From positions 1 through 55,414 of the forward strand of contig NZ_BCTP01000020.1 in the NCBI RefSeq assembly GCF_001571345.1: 55,414 nt of DNA, given 5' to 3'. How positions within the stretch are numbered: position 1 is the stretch's first letter; each line of letters starts with the position of its first letter. A program made the position numbers and the translations under genes. Under the pieces are notes generated by a model. It saw nothing but the letters and a program-made list of their open reading frames with translations. It made no database searches and had not been told where the DNA came from. This DNA is from Komagataeibacter xylinus NBRC 15237. Lineage in GTDB: Bacteria > Pseudomonadota > Alphaproteobacteria > Acetobacterales > Acetobacteraceae. This document shows, piece after piece, positions 18,763-28,627 of the stretch.

Positions 18763-21549
18763 TTGACCGAGATACCCGACGATCCCCTGCCCCCGTCCGA
18801 CATGCTGCCGGTCACCATCGAGGAGGAAATGCGCTCCTCCTACCTGGCCTATGCCATGTCCGTCATTGTCAGCCGCGCCCTGCCCGATGTGCGCGACGGG
18901 CTGAAGCCGGTCCATCGCCGCATCCTGTATTCCATGCGCGAGAGCGGGTTCACGCACGACAAACCCTACCGCAAGTCGGCCCGCGCGGTGGGTGACGTGA
19001 TGGGTAAATACCACCCGCATGGCGACTCCTCTATCTATGACGCCATGGTGCGCATGGCGCAGTCGTGGTCGATGCGGGTGAAGCTGATCGACGGGCAGGG
19101 CAATTTCGGCTCGGTGGATGGCGATTCGCCTGCCGCCATGCGCTATACCGAGGCCCGTCTGGCCAAGGCCGCCGCCTTCCTGCTCGATGACATCGACCGC
19201 GATACCGTCGATTTCCAGCCCAACTATGATGAAAGCGAGCAGGAACCCAAGATCCTGCCCGCAGCCTTCCCCAACCTGCTGGTCAATGGCGCCTCGGGCA
19301 TTGCGGTGGGCATGGCCACCAACATTCCGCCGCACAACCCCACCGAGATCATCGATGCGACGCTGGCGCTCATTGCCCGCCCGGACATGACGCTCGATGA
19401 CCTGCTCGAATACGTGCCCGGCCCCGACTTCCCCACCGGCGGCACCATCCTGGGCCGCGCTGGCATCCGCAGCGCGTTCGAGACCGGGCGCGGCTCGGTC
19501 ATCATCCGCGCGAAGGCCGAGATCGAGGAGATCCGCAAGGACCGCAAGGCCATCATCGTCACCGAGATTCCGTATCAGGTGAACAAGGCCACGTTGCAGG
19601 AGCGCATTGCCGACCTCGTGCGCACCAAGCAGGTGGAAGGCATCTCCGACATCCGCGACGAGAGCGACCGCTCGGGCATGCGCATCGTCATCGAGATCAA
19701 GCGCGAGGCGACGCCGGAGGTGGTGCTCAACCAGCTCTACCGCTTCACGCAGCTCCAGACCTCGTTTGGCGTGAACATGCTCGCCCTTGATGGCGGCCAG
19801 CCCCGCCTGATGGGCCTGAAGGACGTGCTCGAGGCGTTCGTCCGCTTCCGCGAGGACGTGATCCTGCGCCGCGCGCGCTTTGACCTCAACAAGGCCCGCG
19901 ACCGCGCCCATCTGCTGGTTGGCCTGGTCATTGCGGTCGCCAACATCGATGCCGTGATCGCGCTGATCCGCTCCGCACCCGACACCGCCACCGCCCGCGC
20001 GGCACTCATGGCGCGCGCATGGGATGCAGCCGACGTGGCCCCCCTGCTCGAACTCATCCATGATGAAGGCAATGTCATCGTGGACGGGAAGGTCCACCTG
20101 ACCGAAGCGCAGGCCCGTGGCATCCTTGAACTGCGCCTGCAGCGCCTGACCGGGCTGGAGCGCGACAAGATCCAGAGCGAACTCTCGGAAGTGGCGGTCA
20201 AGATCAACGAGCTGCTGGAAATCATCGCCAGCCGCCCGCGCCGCATGGAGGTGATGTGCACGGAACTCGCCACCATCCGCGCCGAACTCGCCACCCCGCG
20301 CGCCACCGACATTGCCGATTACGCCGGTGACCAGACCGATGAAAGCCTGATCGAACCCGGCCAGATGGTGGTCACCATCACGCGCGAGGGCTTCATCAAA
20401 CGCACGCCGCTTGATGTGTTCCGCGCCCAGAACCGGGGCGGGCGTGGCCGCACGGCGGCAGGGCGGCGGGGTGATGACATCATCGTCCGCTCGTTCAACG
20501 CACATACGCACCAGTGGGTGCTGTTCTTCTCATCGGGCGGCAAGGCCTACCGCGAGAAGGTGTGGCGCCTGCCCGAGGCCAGCCCCACCGCCAAGGGGCG
20601 CGCGCTGGTCAACCTGCTGCCCGACCTGGGCAGCGACACGATCACCGCCGTCCTGCCCCTGCCGCAGGATGAGGAGCTGTGGGAGAACCTGCACCTCGTC
20701 TTCGCCACCGCATCGGGCAGCGTGCGGCGCAACCGGCTGAGCGATTTCCGCAACATCCGCTCATCCGGCCTGATCGCCATGAAGCTGGAAGGTGATGACC
20801 GCCTGATCGGCGTCGCCACCTGCCGCGAGGGGCAGGACGTGTTCCTTGGCACGCGCAATGCACGCTGCATCCGCTTCCAGATCACCGATGACACGCTGCG
20901 CGTGTTTGCCGGGCGCGGCAGCTCGGGCGTGCGCGGCATCAGGCTGGCCGAGGGCGACAGCGTGAACAGCCTGTGCGTGCTCAACCATGTCGAGGCCACG
21001 GTGGAGGAACGCGCCGCCTACCTGCGCATGGCCAATGCCCGCCGCCGCGCCGAGGCCGCCACCGGCGAGGAGGAAATCGAGGACGCCATGGCGCAGGACG
21101 ACGGCGAAACCGCCGAAGACCTGCCCCTGGCCCCCGAGCGCTTTGCCGAGCTTGAAGCAGCGGAAGAAGTGCTGCTGATCGTAAGCAACGCGGGCTTTGG
21201 CCGCCGCTCCTCCGCCTATGACTACCGCGTGAGCGGGCGTGGCGGGCAGGGCATCAACAACATGACCTTCTCGGCCAACAAGCGCGGCAACGCGGTGGTG
21301 GCCACCCTGCCGGTGCTCGAAGGCACGGATGTCATGCTGGTGACCGATGCGGGCCGCCTGATCCGCCTGCCGATCGCGCAGGTGCGCATCATGTCGCGCC
21401 AGGCCAGCGGCGTGACCCTGTTCCGCCTGAACGACACGGAAGAGGTGACCAGCGTCTTCCCCGTGATGGATGATGGCGAAGAGGGCGAGGACGGTGATGC
21501 CGCCGAGGCCGCCACCCCTGACGCCCCTGATGCTGGCGGCGATGACTGA
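18763..21549 (+). CDS. gyrA: DNA gyrase subunit A
   Basis: A 928-residue breakage-reunion subunit of gyrase. Catalytic tyrosine is in AMRYTEARL (about residue 128). The quinolone-determining region reads [14 protein letters not shown], keeping the Ser and Asp equivalent to E. coli Ser83 and Asp87, i.e. the susceptible form. The C-terminal DNA-wrapping domain carries a GyrA-box-like QNRGGRGR (about residue 555), which separates it from ParC, and the protein ends in an acidic tail. The start is TTG at 18763; the next ATG (18802) would remove part of the conserved N terminus. It overlaps coaD by 8 bases. Confidence 0.95.
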   Translation: MTEIPDDPLPPSDMLPVTIEEEMRSSYLAYAMSVIVSRALPDVRDGLKPVHRRILYSMRESGFTHDKPYRKSARAVGDVMGKYHPHGDSSIYDAMVRMAQSWSMRVKLIDGQGNFGSVDGDSPAAMRYTEARLAKAAAFLLDDIDRDTVDFQPNYDESEQEPKILPAAFPNLLVNGASGIAVGMATNIPPHNPTEIIDATLALIARPDMTLDDLLEYVPGPDFPTGGTILGRAGIRSAFETGRGSVIIRAKAEIEEIRKDRKAIIVTEIPYQVNKATLQERIADLVRTKQVEGISDIRDESDRSGMRIVIEIKREATPEVVLNQLYRFTQLQTSFGVNMLALDGGQPRLMGLKDVLEAFVRFREDVILRRARFDLNKARDRAHLLVGLVIAVANIDAVIALIRSAPDTATARAALMARAWDAADVAPLLELIHDEGNVIVDGKVHLTEAQARGILELRLQRLTGLERDKIQSELSEVAVKINELLEIIASRPRRMEVMCTELATIRAELATPRATDIADYAGDQTDESLIEPGQMVVTITREGFIKRTPLDVFRAQNRGGRGRTAAGRRGDDIIVRSFNAHTHQWVLFFSSGGKAYREKVWRLPEASPTAKGRALVNLLPDLGSDTITAVLPLPQDEELWENLHLVFATASGSVRRNRLSDFRNIRSSGLIAMKLEGDDRLIGVATCREGQDVFLGTRNARCIRFQITDDTLRVFAGRGSSGVRGIRLAEGDSVNSLCVLNHVEATVEERAAYLRMANARRRAEAATGEEEIEDAMAQDDGETAEDLPLAPERFAELEAAEEVLLIVSNAGFGRRSSAYDYRVSGRGGQGINNMTFSANKRGNAVVATLPVLEGTDVMLVTDAGRLIRLPIAQVRIMSRQASGVTLFRLNDTEEVTSVFPVMDDGEEGEDGDAAEAATPDAPDAGGDD

Positions 21550-22054
21550 GGCCGCGCCCGCCCGCACCGGCTTCTATCCGGGCACGTTCGATCCCGTGAC
21601 CTGCGGGCACATGGATATTATCGAACGCGCTGCGGGGCTGATGGACCGGCTGGTGATCGGGGTGGCCGAAAACCCCGACAAGCACCCGCTCCTGCCACTT
21701 GAGGAGCGGATCATGTGCCTGCGCACCGATATCGCGCCGCTCAACGCGGGGCGGGCCATGCCCATCACCGTTGTCGGTTTTACGGGGCTGGTGGTGCATG
21801 CGGCGCGTACGCATGGGGCGCATGCAATCATTCGCGGGCTGCGGGCGGTTGCGGATTTCGAATACGAGAACCAGATGTTCGGTATGAACCAGCACATGGC
21901 CCCGGACATTGACACGCTGTTCCTCATGGCGCGCGAGGGGCACCAGTACGTCTCCTCGCGGCTGGTGAAGGAAATAGCGAAGCTGGATGGGGACATTTCC
22001 GGTTTTGTCCCTCCCTTTACGCGCGGGCATATCCTGAGCCGCCTGCGCGGCTGA
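21542..22054 (+). CDS. coaD: Phosphopantetheine adenylyltransferase
   Basis: A 170-residue nucleotidyltransferase for the penultimate step of coenzyme A synthesis. Motifs are [20 protein letters not shown] (T/HxGH nucleotide-binding motif), [15 protein letters not shown] and [20 protein letters not shown]. The ATG at 21542 lies inside the end of gyrA in another frame, giving translational coupling; it places the usual few residues before the GxFDP motif. Confidence 0.93.
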   Translation: MTEAAPARTGFYPGTFDPVTCGHMDIIERAAGLMDRLVIGVAENPDKHPLLPLEERIMCLRTDIAPLNAGRAMPITVVGFTGLVVHAARTHGAHAIIRGLRAVADFEYENQMFGMNQHMAPDIDTLFLMAREGHQYVSSRLVKEIAKLDGDISGFVPPFTRGHILSRLRG

Positions 22055-22119
22055 CGGGCCGGGGCCGCGCCTTGGCGCGGCCTGGCCCTCCCACACCCAA
22101 ATTTACGAAACGGATCACA

Positions 22120-22611
22120 ATGTCTGCTACAGAAAACAAGTCCGACCTGATCAACGTCGATCTCAAGACAGGACGGGTGGTGATCCGCCTGCGTCCCGAC
22201 ATTGCGCCGCTTGCGGCAGAGCGCATCCGCACGCTGGCGGCGGAAGGCTTTTACGACAACACGCCTTTCCACCGCGTGATCCATGGCTTCATGGCGCAGG
22301 GCGGCGACCCCACGGGCACCGGCACCTCGGGCAGCAAGCTGCCGGACCTGAAGGCCGAGTTCACCAACAAGGCCAAGTTCGAGCGCGGCACGGTGGGCAT
22401 GGCCCGCACCATGAACCCCGATAGCGCGAACAGCCAGTTCTTCATCATGTTCGAGCCCTCGCCGCACCTTGATGGCCAGTACACCATCGTGGGCCAGGTG
22501 ATTGAAGGCATGGACCATATCGACCAGATCAAGCGTGGCGCTGGCCAGAGCGGCATGGTGCAGGACCCCGACCGCATCATCAAGATGCGCCCGGCCGACG
22601 CCGAGGCCTGA
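22120..22611 (+). CDS. Cyclophilin-type peptidyl-prolyl cis-trans isomerase
   Basis: A 163-residue single-domain cyclophilin without signal peptide, so cytoplasmic. Active-site stretches are FYDNTPFHRVIHGFMAQGGD, the GTVGMARTMNPDSANSQFF core and HLDGQYTIVGQVIEGMD. The ATG at 22120 is chosen because upstream codons (MARPGPPTPK) are outside the fold. It follows coaD by 65 bases, with weak ribosome site, and is probably co-transcribed with gyrA-coaD. Confidence 0.9.
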   Translation: MSATENKSDLINVDLKTGRVVIRLRPDIAPLAAERIRTLAAEGFYDNTPFHRVIHGFMAQGGDPTGTGTSGSKLPDLKAEFTNKAKFERGTVGMARTMNPDSANSQFFIMFEPSPHLDGQYTIVGQVIEGMDHIDQIKRGAGQSGMVQDPDRIIKMRPADAEA

Positions 22612-22621
22612 TTGGCCACCC

Positions 22622-22651
22622 GCCGGGCGGCGCACCCTGCCGCCGCCCGGC
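22622..22651 (+). terminator. GC-rich hairpin after the cyclophilin gene
   Basis: Perfect 10-bp stem GCCGGGCGGC / GCCGCCCGGC with a 10-base loop, starting 11 bases after the stop. There is no T run, so termination strength is uncertain. Confidence 0.5.
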
Positions 22652-22685
22652 ACCCCTGCGCACGCGCATAAACGGCACGCGCAGG

Positions 22686-22714
22686 TTGACACTCCCGCCG
22701 TGGATGTTTAGAGA
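22686..22714 (+). promoter_or_regulatory. Likely promoter of tRNA-Lys
   Basis: A consensus -35 (TTGACA, 22686-22691) with a 17-base spacer to a moderate -10 (TAGAGA, 22709-22714). Transcription would start near 22721, leaving a leader of about 57 bases before the tRNA. Confidence 0.45.
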
Positions 22715-22777
22715 CCTGCCCAAGGCGCCACGCCCCGGCCTGACCGGTAGCCTGGCCCTTGATAAAACAGGTCATGT

Positions 22778-22853
22778 GAGCCGGTAGCTCAGTCGGTAGA
22801 GCATTCGACTTTTAATCGAATGGTCGTGGGTTCGAATCCCACCCGGCTCACCA
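22778..22853 (+). tRNA. tRNA-Lys (anticodon UUU)
   Basis: A 76-base tRNA with CCA encoded. The acceptor stem GAGCCGG / CCGGCTC pairs fully; the anticodon stem-loop is TTCGA-CTTTTAA-TCGAA, giving anticodon TTT; the T arm is GTGGG-TTCGAAT-CCCAC. Discriminator base is A. Confidence 0.97.
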
Positions 22854-23311
22854 GAACCCTTCTCCCCTTCCCTGCTTTTTGTGGCCTCCGCGCCCCCTAT
22901 TGCTCCCTTTTGCGCAACGTGGGCGGCAGTTGTTCGTGCCTGTTCGCGCGAACGCGTGGCGTTGTGGCCTTATTTCCATAAAATCTCGATATAGCCGCCA
23001 TGGACCACCCCGGCCCGTGGCGATAACGCGTGGCCGGATGCCAGCTTTCATGGGTCAGGCAGGCTACGGAAAAGTGCGTTTTCAGGTGGGTTCATATTCG
23101 TTTTAATAATTAAGTTATCTTATCGCTATTTTTTTATAATTTTATGTCTTGATCTGGGTCCATTTTTTCAAATAAATGGCCTTCCGCCATGCGGTCACAG
23201 GATATTCGCACATTCCGGCCGCTTTCTCTCCCGCTATCGTTGCCGGTGCAATGGATGGCGAGCCTGCCCCGGCACAACCCGGCGCAGGTGCTTCAAAGTC
23301 TGTGAGATGCC
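22854..23311. other. 458-base intergenic region between tRNA-Lys and edd
   Basis: No ORF is convincing here. The section 23090-23180 is strikingly AT-rich (runs such as TTTTAATAATTAAG and TTTTTTTATAATTTTATG) against a GC-rich background and probably contains the promoter of edd-eda. tRNA 3' ends are common integration sites, but I see no integrase and no repeat of the tRNA end in this window. Confidence 0.6.
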
Positions 23312-25150
23312 ATGAGCCTGCACCCCGTCCTGACCGCCGTGACCGAGCGGATCATCACCCGTTCGGCCCGCACCCGCAGGGCCTATCTGGACCTGATTGC
23401 CCGCGAGCGTGAAAACGGCATCAGCCGCCCCCGCCTGGCCTGCGGCAACCTGGCCCATGCCATTGCGGCCTCGGGCAGCGACAAGGCGGGCCTGCGCGCG
23501 GCAGGCGGCATGAATGTAGGCATCATCACCGCCTATAACGACATGCTCTCCGCCCATCAGCCCTATGCCCGCTACCCCGACCAGATCAAGCTGTTCGCGC
23601 GTGAGGTAGGCGGCACGGCGCAGGTGGCCGGTGGCACGCCCGCCATGTGCGATGGCGTGACCCAGGGCCAGTCGGGCATGGAAATCTCGCTGTTCAGCCG
23701 CGATGTCATTGCGCTGTCCACTGCCGTCGGGCTGAGCCATGGCATGTATGAAGGCGTTGCCATGCTGGGCATATGCGACAAGATCGTGCCCGGCCTGCTC
23801 ATGGGCGCGCTGCGCTTTGGCCACCTGCCCACCATCCTCATTCCCTCCGGCCCCATGCCCTCTGGCCTGCCCAATAGCGAGAAGCAGCGCATCCGCCAGC
23901 TTTATGCCGAGGGCAAGGTGGGCAAGGACAAACTCATGGATGCGGAATCCGAATCCTACCACGCGGCGGGCACCTGTACCTTCTATGGCACGGCCAATAC
24001 CAACCAGATGCTCATGGAAGTCATGGGCCTGCACCTGCCCGGCTCATCCTTCGTGCCACCCAACACGAAGCTGCGGCAGGAACTGACACGTGCCGCCATC
24101 CACCGCCTGAGCGAGATCGGCACGCGCGGCGAGGACTACCGCCCGCTGGGCCTGTGTGTTGATGAACGCGCCATTGTCAACGCCGCCGTGGGCCTGCTGG
24201 CCACGGGTGGATCGACCAACCTTGCCATCCACATTCCCGCCATGGCGCGGGCGGCAGGCATCATCATCGACTGGACCGACCTCGACCAGCTTTCCGCCAT
24301 CGTGCCGCAGCTTACCCGCGTCTATCCCAACGGGTCGGAAGATGTGAACGCCTTCCACAACGTGGGCGGCATGCCCAGCCTGATCGGCTCGCTGCTTGAT
24401 GCCGGCCTGCTGCACCCCGATATCCTGACCGTGGCCCGTGGCGGCTTTGCCGAATACCGCAAGAAGCCCGAACTGCGTGAGGACAGGGTGGTATGGGAAG
24501 AAGCTGGCCCCTCCACCAATGAGAGCATCCTGCGCGCGCCCGCCAATCCCTTCCGCGCCGATGGCGGCATGAAGGTGATGGAAGGCAATCTGGGGCGCGG
24601 CATCTACAAGACCAGCTCCGTCGCCCCCGAGCGCTGGACCATCGAGGCCCCGGCCGCCGTGTTCGACCATCAGGAAGACGTGCTGACCGCCTTCCGCGCG
24701 GGCAAGCTCGACCGTGACGTGGTTGTCGTGGTGCGCTTTCAGGGACCTGCCGCCAACGGCATGCCGGAACTGCACAAGCTTACCCCCACCCTGGCGGTGT
24801 TGCAGGACCGCGGCCACAAGGTCGCACTCGTCACCGATGGCCGCATGTCGGGTGCCAGCGGCAAGGTGCCTGCCGCCATTCATATCGGACCGGAAGCCTA
24901 TGTGGGCGGCCCGCTGTCGCTGCTGCGCGATGGCGATGTGGTGCGCGTGTGCGCGCAGACCGGCCGCATCGAGGCACTGGTTGAGGCCAGCGTGCTGGCC
25001 GACCGCACGCCCGCCCGCCCGCCCGCGCCGCAGTTTGGCACCGGGCGTGAACTGTTCGCGCTGATGCGCAATCATGTGGACCTGCCCGAGCAGGGGGCCT
25101 CGGCCATTCTTGCCTCCATGGACCACATGGCGGCACAACAGAGCGCATGA
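23312..25150 (+). CDS. edd: Phosphogluconate dehydratase
   Basis: A 612-residue [4Fe-4S] dehydratase of the IlvD/EDD family, first enzyme unique to the Entner-Doudoroff pathway (6-phosphogluconate to KDPG). Cluster-ligand and active-site regions are visible: [36 protein letters not shown], and [16 protein letters not shown]. The C-terminal [20 protein letters not shown] is also family-specific. Its TGA overlaps an ATGA, and eda follows, so the two form a two-gene operon, a major sugar route in acetic acid bacteria. Confidence 0.95.
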   Translation: MSLHPVLTAVTERIITRSARTRRAYLDLIARERENGISRPRLACGNLAHAIAASGSDKAGLRAAGGMNVGIITAYNDMLSAHQPYARYPDQIKLFAREVGGTAQVAGGTPAMCDGVTQGQSGMEISLFSRDVIALSTAVGLSHGMYEGVAMLGICDKIVPGLLMGALRFGHLPTILIPSGPMPSGLPNSEKQRIRQLYAEGKVGKDKLMDAESESYHAAGTCTFYGTANTNQMLMEVMGLHLPGSSFVPPNTKLRQELTRAAIHRLSEIGTRGEDYRPLGLCVDERAIVNAAVGLLATGGSTNLAIHIPAMARAAGIIIDWTDLDQLSAIVPQLTRVYPNGSEDVNAFHNVGGMPSLIGSLLDAGLLHPDILTVARGGFAEYRKKPELREDRVVWEEAGPSTNESILRAPANPFRADGGMKVMEGNLGRGIYKTSSVAPERWTIEAPAAVFDHQEDVLTAFRAGKLDRDVVVVVRFQGPAANGMPELHKLTPTLAVLQDRGHKVALVTDGRMSGASGKVPAAIHIGPEAYVGGPLSLLRDGDVVRVCAQTGRIEALVEASVLADRTPARPPAPQFGTGRELFALMRNHVDLPEQGASAILASMDHMAAQQSA

Positions 25151-25179
25151 ACCCCAACGCCTTGCACAAGGGAGCCGAC

Positions 25180-25794
25180 ATGGCCCGCATTGAAGAGATC
25201 ATGACCCTTGCCCCGGTTATTCCGGTGCTGGTCATTCACGACCCCGCCTATGCCCGCCCGGTGGCCGAGGCCCTGGTGGCCGGTGGCCTGCGCGCGCTGG
25301 AAGTGACCCTGCGCACCGACTGCGCACTGGAGGTCATTGCCGAGATGGCGAAGGTGGAAGGCGCGGTTGTAGGCGCAGGCACCGTGCTCAATGGCGATGA
25401 CCTCAAGCGCTCGGTCGATGCCGGGGCGCGCTTCATTGTCAGCCCCGGCCTGACCACGGGAGTTGCGCAGGCGGCACAGGCCAGTAACGTGCCGCTGCTG
25501 CCCGGCACGGCCAATGCCAGCGACATCATGCGCGGGCTGGACCTTGGGCTGACGCATTTCAAGTTCTTCCCCGCCACCGCCGCAGGCGGCATCCCGGCGC
25601 TCAAGGCGCTTTCCGCCCCGTTTGGGCAGGCGCGGTTCTGCCCCACCGGCGGCATCAAGGCCGAGACCGCAGCAGACTGGCTGGGCCTGCCCTCCGTGCT
25701 GTGCGTGGGTGGCTCGTGGCTGGTGCCCGCCGGTGCGCCGGATGTGGCGGCCATTACCGCGCGCGCAAGGCAGGCGGCGGCCCTCAAGGTCTGA
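25180..25794 (+). CDS. eda: KDPG aldolase (2-keto-3-deoxy-6-phosphogluconate aldolase)
   Basis: A class I aldolase of about 204 residues, splitting KDPG to pyruvate and glyceraldehyde 3-phosphate. The catalytic Glu lies in ALEVTLRT, the phosphate/substrate region in VVGAGTVLN, and the Schiff-base Lys in THFKFFPAT. The ATG at 25180 has AAGGGAG upstream; the alternative ATG at 25147 overlaps the edd stop (ATGA) and adds 11 residues ([11 protein letters not shown]) that the family does not need. Confidence 0.94.
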   Translation: MARIEEIMTLAPVIPVLVIHDPAYARPVAEALVAGGLRALEVTLRTDCALEVIAEMAKVEGAVVGAGTVLNGDDLKRSVDAGARFIVSPGLTTGVAQAAQASNVPLLPGTANASDIMRGLDLGLTHFKFFPATAAGGIPALKALSAPFGQARFCPTGGIKAETAADWLGLPSVLCVGGSWLVPAGAPDVAAITARARQAAALKV

Positions 25795-25820
25795 TCGCCT
25801 CATACCGCGCTGATCAAAAT

Positions 25821-25900
25821 AAAACTTCTCAGGTGCCGCCTTTTTTCAAAAAAGGCGGCATTCTTTTTGGAAGTTTTTTGAGAAAATATTTACCAGAACT
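25821..25900 (+). repeat. Dispersed structured repeat, copy 4 (also eda terminator)
   Basis: Starts 26 bases after the eda stop in the same direction. The first stem is a perfect 12 bp (GCCGCCTTTTTT / AAAAAAGGCGGC) followed by ATTCTTTTT; the second stem is decayed. Likely serves as the edd-eda terminator. Confidence 0.82.
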
Positions 25901-26000
25901 GTCCGTAACTTAAATAACCGCCAACAATTCACTTCTGCCCTCGCCTTTCGGGCCATGACGTCATAGGGTCATGACTGTTACACAAGGGAGCAGACCCGTT

Positions 26001-26360
26001 ATGGATCAGACCAGGGCGGAAGAGATTGTTGCGCATAATGCACCCTTCAGTTCCCATTTCCGCGATGATTCCTTCCTTGGCAGGCTGCATGAGGAATGGG
26101 TCTGGGATGAAGGCGAATTCACGCGGTTGAAGCAAGCCATCACCTGCCTGACCCATCATAAATGCCAGGATGCCACAATACGCGCGCAGGCTTTTGATAT
26201 CTTCAGCTACCTGATGTCCGTTGCCTTGCTCAGCCATTGCAACCCCGATGATCTGTACAGGATCGCCAATATGGATATCGACCTGTTCGTGGCACGGCGC
26301 GAAGAAGTGCAGATGGTGTTCGACCATTTTCTGGGCAGCTGGCAGTTCCGCCAGGCCTGA
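26001..26360 (+). CDS. Imm41-like small cytosolic protein (possible orphan immunity protein)
   Basis: A 119-residue acidic protein with no signal peptide or membrane segment. The segment SFLGRLHEEWVWDEGEF followed by LKQAITCLTHH, and FDIFSYLMSV, resembles from memory the Immunity protein 41 family of polymorphic-toxin systems. No toxin gene is beside it. The ATG at 26001 has AAGGGAG ten bases upstream; an ATG at 25971 is possible but lacks a ribosome site. It sits between a repeat copy and convergent alkB, suggesting an acquired gene. Family call is tentative. Confidence 0.55.
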   Translation: MDQTRAEEIVAHNAPFSSHFRDDSFLGRLHEEWVWDEGEFTRLKQAITCLTHHKCQDATIRAQAFDIFSYLMSVALLSHCNPDDLYRIANMDIDLFVARREEVQMVFDHFLGSWQFRQA

Positions 26361-26373
26361 CGCAGCCCCTGCC

Positions 26374-27030
26374 CTACCACACCCGCCGGAAGGTCAGGTT
26401 GTAGCGGCACGGCCCCGTAACCGGGTGCTGGCCTGCCCGCAATGGGGCGATGCCGTGAAAGACATGCCGCGACGGGCCACCCCACACCACCACATCACCA
26501 TGCAGCAACGCAATACGCCGGACCGGGTCGGCACGCAGCAACCCGCCCCATTGAAAGATGGCAGGCAGGCCGAAGGAGACGGAGACCACCGGCGCATCCG
26601 CCCGTTCGTCATCATCCTGATGCAGCCCCATGCGCGCGCCGGGGCGGTAGCCGTTGATCAGGCAGGTATCGGGCGCAAACCCTTCATGCCCCGCAAGGCG
26701 TGCTGCCTCAACGGCCCAGTCCCGCCACGCAGGCGGCAGCGCAGGCCAGGGCTGGCCGGTCATGGGGTCGCGGGTCTCATAACGGTGGCCCTGCGCGTCG
26801 CTGCACCAGCCTGCCGCCCCGCAGCAGGTCATGGCGACCGACATGGTGCCCCCGCCCGCCACCGTCATGCGCCGGAAGGGGGAGAGACGGGCAATCTGCC
26901 TTATGCCCGCCAGCATCTCCTGCGCCTGCAAGGCAGCATGCCCGCGTAGCACCATGGCCCCGGCATCAAGCACTTCATGCTTCGGCGCAGATTCGGGCGG
27001 TGGGTCGAGCATGAATTCCTGCTGCACCAT
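26374..27030 (-). CDS. alkB: AlkB-like 2-oxoglutarate/Fe(II) DNA-repair dioxygenase
   Basis: A 218-residue oxidative demethylase for 1-methyladenine/3-methylcytosine. Iron ligands are in GLHQDDDE (His-x-Asp) and the distal His in SRHVFHG; the 2-oxoglutarate arginine is in RYNLTFRRVW at the C terminus; NGYRPGARMG precedes the ligands as in AlkB. ATG at 27030 has GGGGGGAG upstream; a longer reading frame to 27102 would enter the repeat copy at 27078. It is convergent with the Imm41-like gene. I see no ada gene beside it. Confidence 0.92.
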   Translation of the reverse strand: MVQQEFMLDPPPESAPKHEVLDAGAMVLRGHAALQAQEMLAGIRQIARLSPFRRMTVAGGGTMSVAMTCCGAAGWCSDAQGHRYETRDPMTGQPWPALPPAWRDWAVEAARLAGHEGFAPDTCLINGYRPGARMGLHQDDDERADAPVVSVSFGLPAIFQWGGLLRADPVRRIALLHGDVVVWGGPSRHVFHGIAPLRAGQHPVTGPCRYNLTFRRVW

Positions 27031-27077
27031 GCCCTGTCTCCCCCCTGTGCCTGGCCGCGAACCGTAAGCGACTGTCT

Positions 27078-27160
27078 GGTTCCGGGTGCCGCCAGCATTC
27101 AAAAAAGCAGCGTTCTCCGAAGCTTTTTGAAAAAAGCTTCACCAAAAACTTCCTTATGAT
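27078..27160 (+). repeat. Dispersed structured repeat, copy 5
   Basis: Lies in the divergent gap between alkB and the 85-residue ORF. The second stem is perfect (GAAGCTTTTT / AAAAAGCTTC), the outer arms are kept (CCGGGTGCC, CACCAAAAACTTCC), but the first stem is decayed. It is the only copy between two divergent start codons. Confidence 0.82.
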
Positions 27161-27317
27161 TCCAGACCGTTTTCCGAATCAGATTTTCAAGCCACTTGCG
27201 CAAAAGATATGCGTGCGGACATCTCGTGCTTCAAGAGTCATGATGCCATCATGAAAACGGATTTCGCCTTTTGCACGAACAGTCCCTTTATATCTGGCTT
27301 TGAAAGGTCACATATCC

Positions 27318-27575
27318 ATGGATGAAAACCAGCCCGTACTGGTCCCGATACCTGCCCTGGTATTGCTTCTTCTTCGTAAAGAAAAAGAAAAGGGCTCTCC
27401 CCTCACGAAAGAAGAAGTATTATCCATAAGGGATAACGCTGTCTGCATGACCGTACCCTATTCTGCGGCCCTTCTCGCAAGCGAGCAGCGCGGTTACGAT
27501 GACATATCACTGGAAAACGCGTGGGAAGACTGGTGCCAGGTACGACCCGCTCTCGTTGGTGACGACGCATCCTGA
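27318..27575 (+). CDS. 85-residue protein of unknown function
   Basis: A small cytosolic protein starting MDENQPVLVPIPALV. Visible features are a hydrophobic N-terminal stretch (PALVLLLLRKEKEKGSP), a helix-rich middle (TKEEVLSIRDNA) and a C-terminal ERGYDDIS-like segment (EQRGYDDISLENAWEDW). Compact, charged-plus-aromatic pattern suggests a real small-family protein, and similar short proteins may be widespread, but I cannot name it. ATG at 27318 has AAAGG ten bases upstream. The upstream gap contains a perfect CATGATG-CC-ATCATG-like palindrome near 27239. Confidence 0.6.
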   Translation: MDENQPVLVPIPALVLLLLRKEKEKGSPLTKEEVLSIRDNAVCMTVPYSAALLASEQRGYDDISLENAWEDWCQVRPALVGDDAS

Positions 27576-27714
27576 CGATCGGGACCGAACCCGGCCGGAT
27601 ACCTGATGGCGACACCTTTTCCTGTCGCATCGATAACAGCATGACATGGCAAGGCCAGTCCGCCACAAGCCCCTCTCCTGACCCGGCCCGTGGCATCGTT
27701 TTGCAAACATCCGC

Positions 27715-27747
27715 ATAAAAAAGGGGCATCCACACCGGATGCCCCTT
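27715..27747 (-). terminator. Intrinsic terminator of the DUF2076 gene
   Basis: On the minus strand: GGGGCATCC / GGATGCCCC stem, small loop, then a run of T. It lies 25 bases after the stop of the DUF2076 gene. Confidence 0.85.
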
Positions 27748-27771
27748 CCCCATAAGCAAGACAGCACTCAA

Positions 27772-28557
27772 TCAGAAGCTGTTGTCGTCGCCCGCGTCAA
27801 ACCCGCCATCATCAAAACCGCCACCATCGTTGCCAGCACCCCCGGCATCGAAGCCGGAATCCGCCGTGGTGCCGCCACCGGCAAACGGGTCGGCGCCGCC
27901 GGTGCCTGCCGTGCTGTCACCGTAGTTGTTGTTGATGATGGTCTCGCCCGTGCCACCCTGAGGCATGCCGCTGGCAAAGCCGCCATCATCATGGTGCCCG
28001 CTGAACAGGCCGGTCAGCGCATTGCCCATCATCATGCCACCGGCCACACCGGCTGCCGTGGTCAGGGCCGAGCCCAGAAAGCCCGAGCCACCCGAGCGGA
28101 ACATGCCCGGCTGCATGCCCTGCGGGTAAACCGGCTGCGGCGGCGGTGCAGAAGGTGCTGCGGCGGCTCCACCCCAGCCCGGCGGGGGGGCTGCCTGCTG
28201 CGCGCGCTGCCCGCCACCAAAAATGCCGCTGAGGAACCCGCCACCGCTACCACCCGATGCCTGCTGCGGCGGCACCTGCTGCTGCATCTGCTGGATCTGC
28301 TGCTGCGCCTGCTGGAGTTGCCACTGCAACTGGCGAATCCGGTTCTGCGCCTCGGCCAGGGCTGCTTCCTGCACCACGGCGGTCTGGGTGATGCGGTAGC
28401 GGGCTTCAGGATATTTCTGGAACATCTGCCCGATATACTGGTCGGCCTGCGGGTCGATCGGCGGGAGGGCGGTTGTCGTCTGCGGCACGCTGCCGGGGGC
28501 ATTGCCCCCCACGCGGGCAAAAAACTGTGTGATCAGTTCGCGTTCCTGGTCATTCAT
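27772..28557 (-). CDS. DUF2076 domain protein
   Basis: A 261-residue protein of unknown role. The N terminus MNDQERELITQFFARVGG and the segment PIDPQADQYIGQMFQKYPEA are typical of DUF2076. A Gln-rich predicted coiled coil (QLQWQLQQAQQQIQQMQQQ region) spans about residues 75-95, followed by a Gly/Pro-rich section, a short hydrophobic Gly-Ala segment (FLGSALTTAAGVAGGMMMG) and a Gly/Asp-rich acidic C terminus. The middle hydrophobic segment could be membrane-associated. It is divergent from glyQ. Confidence 0.75.
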   Translation of the reverse strand: MNDQERELITQFFARVGGNAPGSVPQTTTALPPIDPQADQYIGQMFQKYPEARYRITQTAVVQEAALAEAQNRIRQLQWQLQQAQQQIQQMQQQVPPQQASGGSGGGFLSGIFGGGQRAQQAAPPPGWGGAAAAPSAPPPQPVYPQGMQPGMFRSGGSGFLGSALTTAAGVAGGMMMGNALTGLFSGHHDDGGFASGMPQGGTGETIINNNYGDSTAGTGGADPFAGGGTTADSGFDAGGAGNDGGGFDDGGFDAGDDNSF

Positions 28558-28627
28558 CCTGTCTGTCCTGCCTTGGGCTGGGATACCTTATCCCTGCCGA
28601 TGTGGTCCGTGCGGGCGCAATAAACAA

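Noticed and set aside
18469-20511. 680-codon antisense frame over gyrA
   Set aside because: Shadow of high-GC coding bias.
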